From: Heliocidaris tuberculata
Taxonomy: Eukaryota > Echinodermata > Echinoidea > Camarodonta > Echinometridae
Assembly: GCA_025618425.1 (NCBI GenBank)
Contig: CM046847.1
Coordinates: 15,284,468 to 15,348,467 of the forward strand
Reading direction: 5' to 3'
Length of the DNA: 64,000 bases
Shown: positions 13,268-26,040 of the stretch, piece after piece
How the letters are laid out: each line of letters starts with the position of its first letter
How positions within the stretch are numbered: position 1 is the first letter of the stretch
The notes under the pieces: model-generated
What the model was told of the DNA's origin: nothing
The model's input: the letters and a program-made list of their open reading frames with translations, nothing else
The model's database searches: none
Position numbers and translations under genes: made by a program

Positions 13268-14599
13268 TACATCACCAAAGTTTGTATCTGGTCTTCAATT
13301 ACAGGCATTATTTAACATTTTAGGGCTATGTGAGGGTATGTGAGATTGGGGTATGAAGAAAACCTTCTTAAGCTCAGAGAGAAATGCCGAATATTTACTG
13401 GAAAATTAATTGTAAATCATGGACAGAGCATTATATGTCTGGCACATGTAGGCCTGTCTTTTGGTAGCTAAACTAAATGAGAAAATATCCGAGAAGTTTC
13501 ATTCTGATTTCCTTTTCACTTCCAGAAATGAAGATTACCATTTAATAATAGCTACATCAAACAGGTATTCCCTTCATAAAGCAGTTTACAATCTACTTTC
13601 AATCTACTTTTATTGCATTAGTAAGTCCATTAATTACAAGAGTTTTATTAATATCCTTCAACTACTTTCAAGGTTTGTGTGGGTTTACAAACCTTATAGT
13701 TACCTTTCTTTTGTGCCATCTTCATGGGAGTCTTGTGGAACCAACATCAAAAGTCCTGCTTGATTATTTTTAATTATAAACAGTTTGTTTCAAGGACCTG
13801 GTCAGTGTTGCTTTTGATTCAGAATAATCATCTACATGTATTACGTCCAGGTTTTCAAGTAGGTTTTAAGTGATAATGCTCTGCAAACCATTTTTATATA
13901 AAATTAGGAGTTATTCAAAGTGATACACATGTAGATGAAATAGCTAAACCAAGATATAGATCATTTGATTGTTGATCGAGTGCATAGCATTTCAGGAATG
14001 ACAAAAATGCACTAGTTCAAGTTCAGGTTTATTTAATTCCACTTCATTGAAAACAGCAATAACAATGAAAAGAGGAACATGAACTTAAGTTTGTATACAC
14101 ATTTTGTTTAAACAGTATACGTATGTGGATGACATAGCACTTTGTAAGATAACATGGGCTTGAAGTTGGTATTGTGCAGTTAGGCTTATTATAGACATTA
14201 TCAGTTGCATTGAAGGGATTTAATGTATGTGCATGTGAATAGTGGGTAATGCATGGCTCTCTAGGAAAAGCATTTCATTCCTTTCCAAATGTTGCATTTT
14301 GATATGAATTGAACATAAAAATATGTGTCATAAGAAGGCCTACATGTATGCAGCAATTGAATTTCACAGAGTCACTGGTAGGGCCTAATAGCCATAGATG
14401 TTAAGAGCAAGGTAGAATTTATCAAACAAGTGTGACCAAGTTTGTCACTTCTTATCATCTTAGCATGACATATAAAACTAAATATCTTCAATCAGCCTTT
14501 TGAGGATTTGTGGGGGCTATTGCTGCACTTTTAGAACTTCTTTTCACCTTGTTAACATGTGCATGTTCTATTCTTAGACTGTCCCTTTTCTATGGTTTC
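13268..14599. other. non-coding, no gene seen
   Basis: AT-rich DNA without a recognisable exon, RNA gene or repeat family member. Confidence 0.6.
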
Positions 14600-14603
14600 T
14601 TAA

Positions 14604-15486
14604 AGGGGAATTAACCTCGAAATATAAATGTGCTTATATTCAAAGATGTAATCTATTCCTTCTTGTTGTCCTACGTAGTTTTGCATTAAAATATACAAGA
14701 TGGGTATAAATCAAGATTTTCTCAGCAAAATTTATCGTCTGCTAGCAATACCTGGGGGGCTACCATTTTCTTGATGTGTACATAAATATATTTTTAATCC
14801 GAATGCAAAATTGTCTTTCTTCCTGATACAAAATCCCATTTGAGATTTAACATATTTACCAGATATATACATATATTCTAAAAAATGAAATGAGTATTAT
14901 ATTTCTTTGAAATTACTATTTTACTAAATAGAAATCAATTTTCTAGATACTATGACGTACGCAACGGAGCACATTAATTCAAATTTATGGATGATAACTT
15001 TCCTGAGCGTCAAAAGTGACAAACTATGCATTCACCTGCTTTGAGATAATGGACTTCAATAGTCAGAATGTGCGTTGTATAAATTATGTTCTGCCCTGCC
15101 AGGCAAGCCAGGAAATTGATTTCTATTCAGCAAAACCAGAGAATTAAAAAAGAAATTTATAAATTTCAAATTTTAGAATATATGTATACACCTGTTATAT
15201 ATTTTCCATCATATATGGGGATTTTCTGTAATGAAGAAAAGCAATTTAGCTCTAGGATTAAAAATATTTTCCTCACCAGAACGGTTTCCAGTGGTTCATA
15301 TACAACTCCATATCATCAAGAAAATGGCATCCCCCATGTAGAGTGTTAGCAGATGATACTGTGTGCTAGAATGTCTTGATTTAAACCCTTTTCTGATTTT
15401 TTATTTCTAAAGTGATACAGGCCAATGATTAAGAATATATTACACCCTTGAACATAAGTACATTTATATTCTGGGGTTAATTCTCC
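14604..15486. mobile_element. palindromic TTAA-flanked element, family 3
   Basis: TTAA at 14600-14603 and 15487-15490. The left end AGGGGAATTAACCTCGAAAT and right end (complement of GGAGAATTAACCCCAGAAT) are inverted, and pairing recurs inward (ataaatgtgcttat with ataagtacatttat; tgggggctaccattttcttgat with atcaagaaaatggcatccccc). At 883 bp it is longer than families 1 and 2 but shows no transposase frame. Confidence 0.6.
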
Positions 15487-15931
15487 TTAACCCACTGCCT
15501 CCATGAACCCAATGGTCCCTGTATTAAATCTATAGGAATGAGATAATTCAGTAGTCAACAGGTTAATTATCTCAAGTCATTTTTGTTCACTAGAGTTATG
15601 TACTTCTGCATGGATTTTGCAGTTATTTCAATCTGCATGTATGGTTCGTTATTATGCAGCTGCATGGATATGGTGATTGAGTTAAAGCAAGTTTTGGTTG
15701 GTATAAACAAATAATGATACGGAAATAGTGTGTGATTGGGTTATTTTTTTCAAATATGGACAACTTTCAAAAAGCTGTTTCCTTGTAGTCTATAAACAAA
15801 GGAAAACAAAATTTATATATCACAACCTGGGAATCTGAATTATTTCCCCTCTTGTCTGTTTAAAGGTACTATTTTTTATGATAATAATAATACATACTGG
15901 GGGATGCAAGACTCTACAGATGGTGACAATA

Positions 15932-16110
15932 CAGTGGAAACTCAGTATAACGAGGTCCTTGGGACCATCAAAGTTACCTTTTTATAGCAGGAATCTCGTT
16001 ATATCAGGTTTTAAAAAAACCCGATAGAATATAAAAGCTGGGACCAGAATATCACCTTGTTATATCAGGAATATTGTTATATCAGACCTCTTTATACCAA
16101 GTTTCCACTG
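15932..16110. mobile_element. pogo/Tigger-like MITE (TA target duplication)
   Basis: Starts CAGTGGAAACTCAGTATAAC and ends with the near-complement (ataccaagtttccactg), flanked by TA at 15930-15931 and 16111-16112. CAGT-starting termini with TA duplication are typical of the pogo/Tigger branch of Tc1/mariner. Internal copies of ttatatcag give it extra inverted structure. It is 179 bp and non-coding. Confidence 0.7.
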
Positions 16111-16112
16111 TA

Positions 16113-19100
16113 TCATGAAATTCCTTTGACTCATTCCTGTAGTTAGGTTGAAATAGTACGGTTCTATTGCACATGTCTCTCCCAAAGTCTCTTAACCAGA
16201 CTTAACCCATCCCTATCCACTGCTGCAGTTCTAGGCTCCTGTATCTGGCTTTGCTATCAATGCTGCAGCTGGGACCAGGAAACTTAAAAGGTCACAGCAA
16301 AAGGATGTGAGGCCAACCAAAATTACAGATCCTTGTAACTCCAAGCAGTGTTCATTTGATGTAACATCGGTGGAAAATCAGTTCTTTTTTGTTTTCTGGA
16401 GAATTCCCCGATGGAGACTTATTTGGACATTGCTCAGAGAACACTCTATCTGTTTATTAATGTACTCATATGTATGGACGTTTCTTTCAAGAACCCTTGC
16501 CAGCGAATTATTAAGTTCAACTGTTATGTGTGAATAGCTTCTATATGGAATACACCTTGCATACATTAGTGTTTGCTCTGTCTTGCAGGCCTGTGCAAGC
16601 TTTCAAGTCATCAACAGCAACTTTTTTCAAGAAATGTGCATAAAATTTGAATCCTATTGTAAACTGTACTATAAGCATGCATGAGGTGTATAAGAAACAA
16701 GATGAAGTTGTTGTTTAACTACTTATTTGTGCAAGTATAGCACGGCTTCTTACCAGGCTATAAACCTTTAATAAATGTTTCCTGGTTATACCCACATTAT
16801 CTAATAAAGATAATCTTGAATGACTGGAACTGAAATGATGCTAAGTCAGTACAAAGTGTCATAGGCAGTATCACTGCCAGAAAATGCATGTTTATTAAGA
16901 TGTATCTCAACAAAATCACATTCATTTTGTCATTATGGTTTCTAAGATAAAACAGAAGACATATTTCTCTCGTAATACACTATACCATGAATTTCCCAGT
17001 CGTTTTTTTCAAACTTTTCAAAAATAAATTCATGTACATGTCACCCACAAGAGGTGACATTCAAAAGTGTCAAAAAATATAAAATATATAAAATATGAAG
17101 AGTATATCAGAAACAGTATGATGTTTGCTACTTTTTGAAGGGCTTCTTCTGTTTAAAGATAAAATTTTCTCCAAGAGGCAGATCATATTGACTCTTTTGA
17201 ATTGACATCATGCCAACAAAGCTTAATGACTTTGCCTGAAGCTACATTGTCAATAGAGAGAGGACATGCCATTTTGTCATACCAGTTTGTGATGTAGAGA
17301 CATATGTAACTGGTATTCTGTTATGTTAATCAATTTTGAACCTGTTTTTTCCTGTTGCTTTTCTTTTCCACTTAAGCTCTCTTTTAAGGGTTGCTTAGTT
17401 TGTCTGAGAAACGGAATCAAGCATACTCGTCAATAAATATGTTATAAATAAGGTAACGTTTCCTTGTATTAGGGCAAAGCCATAATACTTGTGCAAAAGA
17501 TTTTAATGTGCAGAATACTTAGCACAGACAAAATCACAGTGCTTAGGTGATAAATTCTACATTGAAATCCTAAGATTTAGAATTCTTGCTCATGTTTTTC
17601 AGGAGAAGCCTTTGGGGGATCTGGTTTGGTGCTTACTGTAAGGGTTTTAGCAACTTTCAGGCTATATTTTCCATGCAGGGCTCTCAGGGAGAACAGTATG
17701 TAATACTGATGAGGCACCCTGGGTAAACAAGACATGTTATTATTTTTTATTATTATTATGTTCCTGTAAATAAGTGACACTAACAAATTATGTGTGAATA
17801 AGCATTTTCATAAGCATATGAAGCCATCAAATATTCTGTTCAGGTTCCTACAAATGAGTGAAACTTCCTTTAATCAGATTATGTATGAACAAGCAGTTTC
17901 ATAAGTATGTAAACACAATGATAAATGTAATGTATGATAAAGGAAACTTTGATGGCACCTTTCATACAAAGTCAGGCCCCTTTTTGGCAAATGGAAATTA
18001 TTGTATGGGGCATTTTCCACTTGTGTATAGCTCTGCAGTACAATACATGTGAAGATAAATAGAAGTTTGTTCCTTGTACCTAATAAGGCTCAATTGATTT
18101 AGGACTGTACTGATCTATTTTCCCTTTATGAAACAAGGAAGTGTATAACAGAATTCTATTCCACCCACGCGGAAAACCTTTAAAGTTCAATACCCAGATT
18201 TTATGTCCATTTTGATATCAAGTTAGAGGTAGTCTTTTGTAATGATGATACCAGATTTTCTTGAAATTTGACAAGGCTCTACGTTAAACTTCATTATATT
18301 ATGATTATTATTATTATCATTGTCATCATCATCAATATTATTAGGAGTATTATATTATTTTTGTTATTTGGATTATCATCATTGTAATTATTACTACCAC
18401 TACTATCATAATACATAAAAGAGAATTCTAATGAATTTATAAATCATAATGATGAAATGGATTGTTATAAGTCATGTTTGCTGTTCATGCATGTTAACAT
18501 TTCTTACAAAGACAAATGCTGTCACTAATGTTTTCCATCGAATCTCATTGTGTTAGCCCCAAATACCACTTTTTGTGTTATATTGCACTTGATTGTTGTA
18601 ATTATGCTTCTGTAATTAATGATTAAGACATGCTATTTCTCACTGAATACATTGTTGGGTTTTTTTTTAGAGGGTACATTTCTTGTGCTCTTAAAAGTCA
18701 TTGTGATTATCTAGCTTGATATGGAAATGTGAAATTCCATTTTACACTTTTTATTGTCCAGATATGTGTTTGTTCAATCCTGTGATAACGGAAGTTGTTT
18801 GGATTAGCCAAGTACGGATACTCTGAAGAGAATGGGATGATTATGATAATATATGAATTGCCCTGTTTGTTCATAATGTATATCTTACATATTGCTACAC
18901 TCCAAGGCTAACAATGAATAACAAAGGTTTTGCTCATTTGCTGCGGATTATAATGTCGTTTGCTCATTATTATTATTATATATGTATAGAATCAAAGCTA
19001 TTTTTGTATTTTTGCGTATGAAAGAAAGAATTTGCTATTTTGAAAATAGCCTGTGCTTAATTGATTGGCTGGCCATGTTAACTAAAGTTGTGATGCCATT

Positions 19101-19211
19101 TGTATGTTGCTCTGTAATTGATTTCAAAACAGGTTTTTGAAATAGCATTCTGTACAAAAAAATGTATGCTCAATCTTTTATTTTTGTTTTCAACATAGTC
19201 ATATAGCATTG
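16113..19211. other. non-coding, no gene seen
   Basis: No supportable gene. Contains AT-rich sequence with a short region of ATT/ATC triplet bias at about 18300-18420. Confidence 0.6.
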
Positions 19212-19215
19212 TTAA

Positions 19216-19624
19216 CCCTTTCAAGACAATTGTCCACATTTTGTGGTTTGGCTCAATAACTTTTGATTCAGAGCTCTAAAAAATATACCAGATGCACGAG
19301 TAGAAAGAGCAAAAATTTCTGCACACACTATATCCAGTTTTGTTGCATGATCATATTGCGTTTGATGCTAGAAATTTTAAAAAACGAAAATAAGCTTTAA
19401 AATCCTTAAATTGGCAACACAATGAGGGGTTCAAAATCATTATTTTTTATCAAAATTGGCAATTTTTTCAACTTTTCGACAAAATTTCTAACCATGTATA
19501 TTGTTCTCAAAGACATAACACCCTATTAGAACCATGTAGCACTAAAAGAAAAATATTAATGTTGCCAATTTGAAGAATGAAATGTGATCAATTTAGCCCT
19601 TAAATAATTGCTGTCCTGAAAGGG
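19216..19624. mobile_element. TTAA-type MITE with decayed right target site
   Basis: Begins CCCTTTCAAGACAATTG after TTAA (19212-19215) and ends with CTGTCCTGAAAGGG, an inverted match of roughly 20 nt. The right side is TTGC instead of TTAA. CCCTTT termini next to TTAA resemble piggyBac-derived elements. The unit is 409 bp with no coding capacity. Confidence 0.5.
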
Positions 19625-20124
19625 TTGCAGTATTGGCTCCTGTGACAATTTCTCTGGGGTTTATTTCATCTAAATATAGGGTCAGGGGTAGGGTTGTTAT
19701 TTGGTTTTTGGTTAGGTTTAGGGTCAGGGTTGAAGTTAAGAATTCACTTAGTGCAGAAAATTGACCACCAACCAATCGTCATCCAAACTATTGTACAACA
19801 ATAGTTTCATCAAAATTATATTTTCACTGCAATAGATTACTATTTGACTATAGTTAAGTACCTGTTTCAATGAATGGTAGAATTCTAACTGGGTCCATGT
19901 GGTAAAATGCTTGTAAATCATGCTATGTATGTCTCCCCATACCATGAAAAACCATAAAGCAAAAATGTTGGAAATTTTTTGTGTGTTTTTATTAGCTATA
20001 AAAATGATATTATTTGCATTGTTATATTTTGAGTTTGTACATTAGGTTATAAGTAAACAGTATCTGGTTTATATGTTTGTGTAGTTTTCTATGTGAAAGG
20101 AGTCTCTTAATTTCGCAAGTTATT

Positions 20125-20386
20125 GTCTCGGTTAAACTTTTCTTGTCCCATATTTAATATTTGTTTTTAAATGGAATAATACACAACAATTTATATTAAA
20201 TATATCCTTTAACAAAGCAATTCAAAGATTTTAGTTTACCTCATGATTCTTTATAAGTGTACTAGATAATGGACATGCCCAAATAGCAAGTAATGTAAAA
20301 GGATATATTTAATATGAATTGTTGTGTATTATTCCATTTAAAAACAAATATTAAATATGGGACAAGAAAAGTTTAACCGGGACTGC
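20125..20386. repeat. large inverted repeat (about 85-nt arms)
   Basis: Arms at about 20125-20212 and 20297-20386 are near-perfect reverse complements (left cttttcttgtcccatattta, right taaatatgggacaagaaaag), separated by about 85 nt. Either a foldback element or an inverted duplication. No target duplication was found. Confidence 0.8.
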
Positions 20387-21445
20387 TCCAGACTGTGAAA
20401 GTTGAATGTCTGTTCATAAATAGTGACGGGTCAAGAAAATGCTTGAATCCATGGTAAATCCACAGGATGTGAGGGTGACCCAGATAATTAATATTTAGGT
20501 ATAAAATAGATGACTCTTGTGAGTTCATACTGTTATCAAGATATTAATATGTTACTAGATTAGATAGGTAAACTCCTTGTAGATTGAATTACTATTTAGG
20601 TATAAAAAGAAAATTTTCTCTCTGTCACATGTTTTTAGACTTGTTATTTAATGAAACTTCCCCCTCCCCCGCCCCCCCCCCCCCCCCCCCAGAATTGCGT
20701 GGTTTAATATAGTGGAATGATTTTCACTTGCTTCTTCATTGGAGAAAAACGTTGTTGAGTTCACAAAGGATATGCTAAATTTGAAAATTGTGACCCTCGT
20801 TTATCCTTTAAGTACTTCTGTGTTTGATGCATACACTTGTTTCGTTTATTTTGTGGGAATTAGGGAGCAGATTATGTTCATTTGAATTGCCTGCTCTTGA
20901 CAAAATAGTTAATTCATTATCTGGATCAATGTAGTTTATTCTCCTGGTTTTCATTTGACATGTATTAACATGAAGGGGTTTTTAACAGTATGCTGTATAT
21001 TGTTTGAAGAATCGGTACAACCAATACCCCCAATAGAGTTTTGATATTGTAATAATTTGTTCGGTTTTGTTGTCTTATGTCATGTAGTAAGGTTTGATAT
21101 TGTTAATCTCTCAATCTTTATTCAGTTATGACTAATTGCATTAATTGTGATTTAAGAATCATTTCCTCTCCACAAGAATATTTCATAACTTTTATTATTG
21201 TGGGAAATTATGTATATTATATATATATATAGGCCTATATGAAGTGCCTTGATTTGCTTGATATATATGAATATAATGTTTGTGAAAGTATTATTGAAAT
21301 TTTTGGTAAGTAAAAAAGCTACAGCCTGATAAACAGAAATCTTTTGCAGAATGAAGATTTATTTTTGTCTTGTTTTTTCTCGAGACTCAATAGGGACTTT
21401 GCTTGTGTTCCATTAAAAAAATGATCCCCCCCCAAAAAAAAAAAA
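20387..21445. other. non-coding, no gene seen
   Basis: Contains a poly-C tract (about 20668-20691) and AT-rich DNA, without recognisable genes. Confidence 0.6.
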
Positions 21446-21452
21446 ATATATA

Positions 21453-21521
<69 letters not shown>

Positions 21522-21522
21522 T
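21446..21522. repeat. (AT)n microsatellite
   Basis: Long AT dinucleotide run next to the left side of the Penelope-like element; a second run lies at 21738-21786 immediately against it. Confidence 0.95.
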
Positions 21523-21734
21523 TTAATTTAATTACGACCGCGGGGCCTACATACTTTACATCCCCACACTCGTAACACGAATCTTTCACACAAACGGTGA
21601 AAAATAACGGAAAAATCACTCCGAAATTACCATTCTGTATGCCTTTATTCTCCCATTCGGCGAACAACCACGCGCATGCTCAAAAAATTAATATAATATG
21701 TATGAATATGCATAATCAGATTATCAGAGTTCGT

Positions 21735-21737
<3 letters not shown>

Positions 21738-21786
<49 letters not shown>
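21738..21786. repeat. (AT)n microsatellite at retroelement boundary
   Basis: AT run directly abutting the left terminal copy of the Penelope-like element. A matching AT run (26871-26937) abuts the other end, suggesting insertion into or generation of AT repeats. Confidence 0.95.
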
Positions 21787-21789
<3 letters not shown>

Positions 21790-21907
21790 TCCATATTAAA
21801 AAGTTCCACGTGTTGGATAATAATAAGAAGAAGAAGAAGAAGAAATAACTTGAAAACAATCAAGTGGTTCGCCATATGTATCCAACTGTTTATTTTTCCT
21901 TAACAAA

Positions 21908-21939
21908 ATTTTCTACCCGTGCCTCGGGTCTTCCTCAAT
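21908..21939 (-). ncRNA. hammerhead-ribozyme-like motif, copy A
   Basis: Minus strand reads TTGAGGA, then a hairpin ACCCG-AGGCA-CGGGT, then AGAAA. Hammerheads need CUGAUGA, stem II and GAAA. This copy has two departures in the first core box, so it is unlikely to cleave. Hammerheads are known in Penelope-like terminal repeats, which is the main reason to flag it. Confidence 0.3.
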
Positions 21940-22065
21940 GTTTAGACAATATAATACAGACAAAATCTTAAAAATAATAGGTCCTTGGCAACGCACTGCG
22001 CGGACCGCGTGAAGAGCGTTGCCAAGGAGCCTGAACTTATAAGCGTTGCCAAATAGGAGAACTAA

Positions 22066-22480
22066 GACGGGAAAAAAAGAAAGGGAAAAGGGAAAGAAAA
22101 AGAGAAAAAAAGGGGAAAATGGGAAAAGAAAAAAAAGAAAAGAAAAGAAAAAGAGAAGAAAAGAAGAAAAAGAGAAGGGAAGAAGAAAGGAAGAAAAGAA
22201 AAGAAAAAAAGGGGGAAACGGAGAGAAAAAGAAGAAAAAGAAAGAAAAAAAAAGAAAAAAGAAAAAAAGGCAAGAAGGATAGGGGAAAGAAAAAAGAAAA
22301 GAAAATAGGAACAAGGAAAAGAAAAGGAAAAGAAAAAGAAGGAAAAGAAAAAGAGAAGAAGAAGAAGATAGAAGGAAAAGAAAAGGGAAGAGGAAAAAAG
22401 ATAAAGACGAAAGAAAGCAAAAAGGAAAGAGAAAGAGAGAGAGAGCTAGGGGGGAAAAAGAAAAAAAAAAAGTAGGAGAA
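22066..22480. repeat. polypurine tract (plus strand) in copy A
   Basis: Almost pure A/G on the plus strand for about 400 nt, with few pyrimidines. Open frames rich in Lys/Glu/Arg on one strand and Phe/Ser/Leu on the other are artefacts of this composition. Its inverted partner is the pyrimidine tract at 25971-26638. Confidence 0.9.
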
Positions 22481-22726
22481 AATAGTGTGAAAAAAGCATA
22501 TGAGTTTTGGAACATTATAAGAAATTTCTGACAAAAATAAAAATAATACAAAAGAAGATTAATACTCCAATAATGGGAGAGCTTAGCCAAACAAAAACAA
22601 AGATACAATTTTATATCTTTTTACCTCACAAAATAACCTCAGGTGAAGTTGGGAACAGGCGGAAAGCCAAAACACCTGTAAGCGCCCAAATTACACAGGA
22701 GATAACAAAGAAAGATGAAAAACATT

Positions 22727-25659
22727 TCATCTCTTGTAAAACGTGAAATTGCTCAACCATCCTAGGTCCTTGTTAAGTCCTGTCTCGAAAGACCTGGTGT
22801 TGATGATGAATTTCATTTCTGCCAATAATCTAGCCTCTCTGTCTTTGAAATTAGTGCCAATGATGCAGAATTTAAGATCATCAAGTGAATGGTTGCTAGA
22901 GCTGAAGTGTTCAGCGACTGGAAGTGAATACTTATGTTTGATTGAACTTCTATGGTTACTGAAACGTAGCCTGAATTTGGTTCCAGCCTCGCCGATGTAG
23001 ATGGCGTTAGGGCACCTAGAACATGAGATACAGTACACCACGTTCTCACTGTCACAAGTGGCATGAGGGGTAGATACAGATATCCCGTTGGTTAATTTGA
23101 TCTTTTCCGATGTGAGCATGTGGGCGCAAATTTGGCACCGGCTTTTACCACATGGGCTGTTACCCTTCTGTTTGGCTTTCTTCGAGACTGAACTTTTGAC
23201 AAGCAAATTACGCAGGTTTTTTGGTTGCTTCTGCTCATTGATTGGATGATTCGAGAATGCTGCCGGCAAAGATCTGTCTAGAGAAAGTTGTTTCCATTCC
23301 TTACTGATTTCTTTAATCAAAGACGTGGTAGATGGATGGTATGTGGTAACCAGAGGTACCCTGTCAGATGGCTGAGCATTTTCGTCTTTCCTTTTGAGTA
23401 GCTCATCACGATTTTTTGATTTTGCTTTTTCAAGACTGTTGTTAACCATGCGTATTGGGTAACCCCTTTGTACAAAGAAGCCTCCTAGCGTGTTCGCTTG
23501 TTTGTCAAATTCATCATCATCGGAGATAATCCTCCTGTATCTCAGAAACTGCCTATATACGACCGCTTCCTTGCAGTGTCTTGGATGGAAACTTTCATGG
23601 CGCAAGTAGGTGTGTTTGTCAGTGGGTTTATGGTATACGCTGGTAGCGATCTTAATTGTTCTTGTCAGAAACTCTGAGCTTAACATCCAAAAAGTCAATC
23701 TCTGACTTCGATTTACACATAGTGAATTTGATGTTTTCATTCACTTTACCGAATTCGTCAACGAATTTCATTAGTGACTCGTCTGAGTGTGCCCAAACCA
23801 TAAAGATATCATCTATGTATCTGAGATACAGGAGGGGCTTCTTCTTACATTCAGAAAGGAATTTCTCTTCAAGCTCACACATGATTATATTCGCGTAAGA
23901 GGGGGGCATTTTTGTTCCCATGGCCGTTCCATTAGTTTGGAGATAGAACTTGTTATCAAACGTGAAGAAATTGTGCTTGAGTATGAACTCTGTTAACTTA
24001 GCAATATCAGATACAAGTGATGTTTCTACGTCTTGCTTAGCAAGGAAATCTGACATAGCTTTAATGCCATCAGTATGCCCTATGTTAGTGTAAAGGGACG
24101 TAACGTCCATAGTAACTAGAGTGAATGAATGGGGCGGTTTATTATTGAAGGACTTGATCTTATTGAGAAAGTCAGTAGTGTCCTTAATGTAGCTAGGGAT
24201 CGAAGGTAGATACTTCTGTAAAGTTCTATCTACGAAAGCGGACATCAGTTCTGTAAGTGATCCGCAGTTAGATATTATGGGCCGGCCTGGAGGGATGATG
24301 TTATTCGATCTGGCTACGTCAATTGCCTTGTCATTGGATATTTCATCCTTCGGTTGTCCAAGATGCGAGGCTACTTTGGCTTGAAGTTTGTGGATCTTCG
24401 GGAGGAGGTACAGGCGGCTAGGTCTTGGATCAGCGGGAAGAAGGCCTCTGCTTTCATGCTTAGGGATGGCGGAAAGTGATGATAGGACTTCTTCCGCCTC
24501 CGTGTTGAATTGCTCTTAGGATCCGACAGCAGGGGTGTGTAGAATCTTTCGTCTGAAAGTTGGCGATGGGCTTCATCGATGTAGTTGCCCTTGTCTTGGA
24601 CGGTAACCGCTCCCCCCTTGTCGGCAGGCTTGATAACCATGTCATCGTTGTTTTGAAGGGTTTTGATGGCCCGGCGTTCACCCATGCTCAAGTTGTCATC
24701 TGCATCTTCTTCGTCGGCCGACGAAGGAAAGTATCAAGATGCTGATTGACGCTGTTGATGAAGGCGTCAATATACTGGTTTCGGTTCTCTGGTGCTGTCC
24801 ATTCTCTACCTTCCTTCCGCTTGGATGTTGATCTATGAGGCGCCATTCTATCATTAGACTTATGCGAATCTTCGGAGTTTTTGTCAGCGAAGTATTCACG
24901 AAGTCTCACGCGACGTTCGAAGTTCTGCACTTCTTGGCAGAGTTGGAGTTTGTCAAGCTTCATGGTGGGGCAAAAAGACAAACCGCGGTTGAGTATTTTC
25001 TCCTCTGCATCTGTAAGCTGATAGTGGGATAAATTCACAAGAACGCTGTGACCTTTAGAGGCTCTACTACCCTCTGAATCCGTCTTTATCTCTTGGCTGG
25101 CTTTGAGGATAGGTGAAGAAGATATTAGCCCATCAAGTTTTTTGTTTTTCACTTTCATTCTCTTAGACAGTGCTTCCTTATATTTTGTGTCCAGAAATTG
25201 AAATGTCAATTTCACATTGTCCAAGGAGTAGTCATGCTGTTCCAACGTTACTCGTAACGATTGGGCTGCTGCGTTGATACCCTCAGTTAGTTTCCTTTGT
25301 CTGGCAAAAGCGTCTCGTAGAGCGTCGTTTCTGAGCAGTTCAGAGGTGCGACGGCATATTAGGCGAGATTGCCGCGAATTAATAGTAGATCCAAGAGGGT
25401 TTTTCACGACAAATCCTTTAGGAACCAGATCAAGTTTTTTGCATCGCGATAAGAAGTATATGGCCGATCTTGTTGGCGCTAGTTTGTCATTAATCCGTTC
25501 GAGCGCTCGTCTTTCGTGGAGAACCGTGGCGTCCAGTAAAATATCCATATTAAAAAGTTCCACGTGTTGGATAATAAGAACAAGAAGAAGAAAAAAGAAC
25601 TTGAAAACAATCAAGTGGTTCGCCGTATATGTATCCAACTGTTTATTTTTCCTTAACAA
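22727..25659 (-). pseudogene. Penelope-like polyprotein: RT, zinc motif, GIY-YIG (three frameshifts)
   Basis: Four open segments in three frames, in order 25659-24688, 24691-24371, about 24510-23652 and 23740-22727, cover the protein once with small overlaps, about 975 codons in total. N-terminal text YFLSRCKKLDLVPKGF and then [15 protein letters not shown] are typical Penelope motifs. RT motifs visible: GRPIIS, DVTSLYTNI, GTAMGTKMPPSYAN and the catalytic YIDDIF. After RT come CGKSRCQICAHM (Cys/Cys/Cys/His) and a GIY-YIG nuclease: VVYCISCSRC, then AIYIGEAG, FRLRFSNHR and a late Glu region EARLLAE. RT copies the element RNA and the nuclease nicks the target, by family knowledge. Frameshifts near 24700, 24510 and 23670 break it; sequencing error cannot be excluded. 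The first Met (25659) is upstream of MDILLDATV, inside copy B. Confidence 0.9.
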
Positions 25660-25735
25660 AATTTTCTACCCGTGCCTCGGGTCTTCCTCAGTGTTTAGAC
25701 AATGACAATATAATACAGACAATATAATACAATAT
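25545..25735 (-). repeat. Penelope-like terminal repeat, copy B (5' side of coding region)
   Basis: Matches copy A from ccatattaaaaagttcc to tgtttagacaat, then continues into short tandem aatataatac repeats (to about 25780) where it meets inverted copy C. The N-terminus of the coding region starts within it on the minus strand. Confidence 0.85.
25662..25691 (-). ncRNA. hammerhead-ribozyme-like motif, copy B
   Basis: Minus strand reads CTGAGGA, hairpin ACCCG-AGGCA-CGGGT, AGAAA. One base of the first core box differs from CUGAUGA. Stem II is perfect. Stem III is not evident. Confidence 0.35.
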
Positions 25736-25970
25736 AATACAGCTAATACAATATAATACAATATAATACAATATAATACAGCTTTCCGCCTGTTCCCAAC
25801 TTTACCTGAGGTTATTTTGTGAAGTAAAAAGATATAAAATTGTATCTTTGTTTTTGTTTGGCTAAGCTCTCCCATTATTGGAGTATTAATCTTCTTTTGT
25901 ATTATTTTTATTTTTGTCAGAAATTTCTTATAATGTTCCAAAACTCGTATGCTTTTTTTCACACTATTTT

Positions 25971-26008
25971 CTCCTACTTTCTCTCTCTTTTTTCTTTTTT
26001 TTTCCTAA

Positions 26009-26040
<32 letters not shown>

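Larger units (their letters stand above)
21791..22667 (-). repeat. Penelope-like terminal repeat, copy A
   Basis: Shares its outer 160 nt (ccatattaaaaagttccacg onward) in direct orientation with copy B, and most of its length with copy C in inverted orientation. It includes a purine-rich tract of about 420 nt (22066-22480) and the short text lying just beyond the 3' end of the coding region. Confidence 0.85.

Noticed and set aside
22037..22608. F/S/L-rich and K/E/R-rich frames of 118-231 codons
   Set aside because: Same reason: compositional artefact of the purine tract in copy A.
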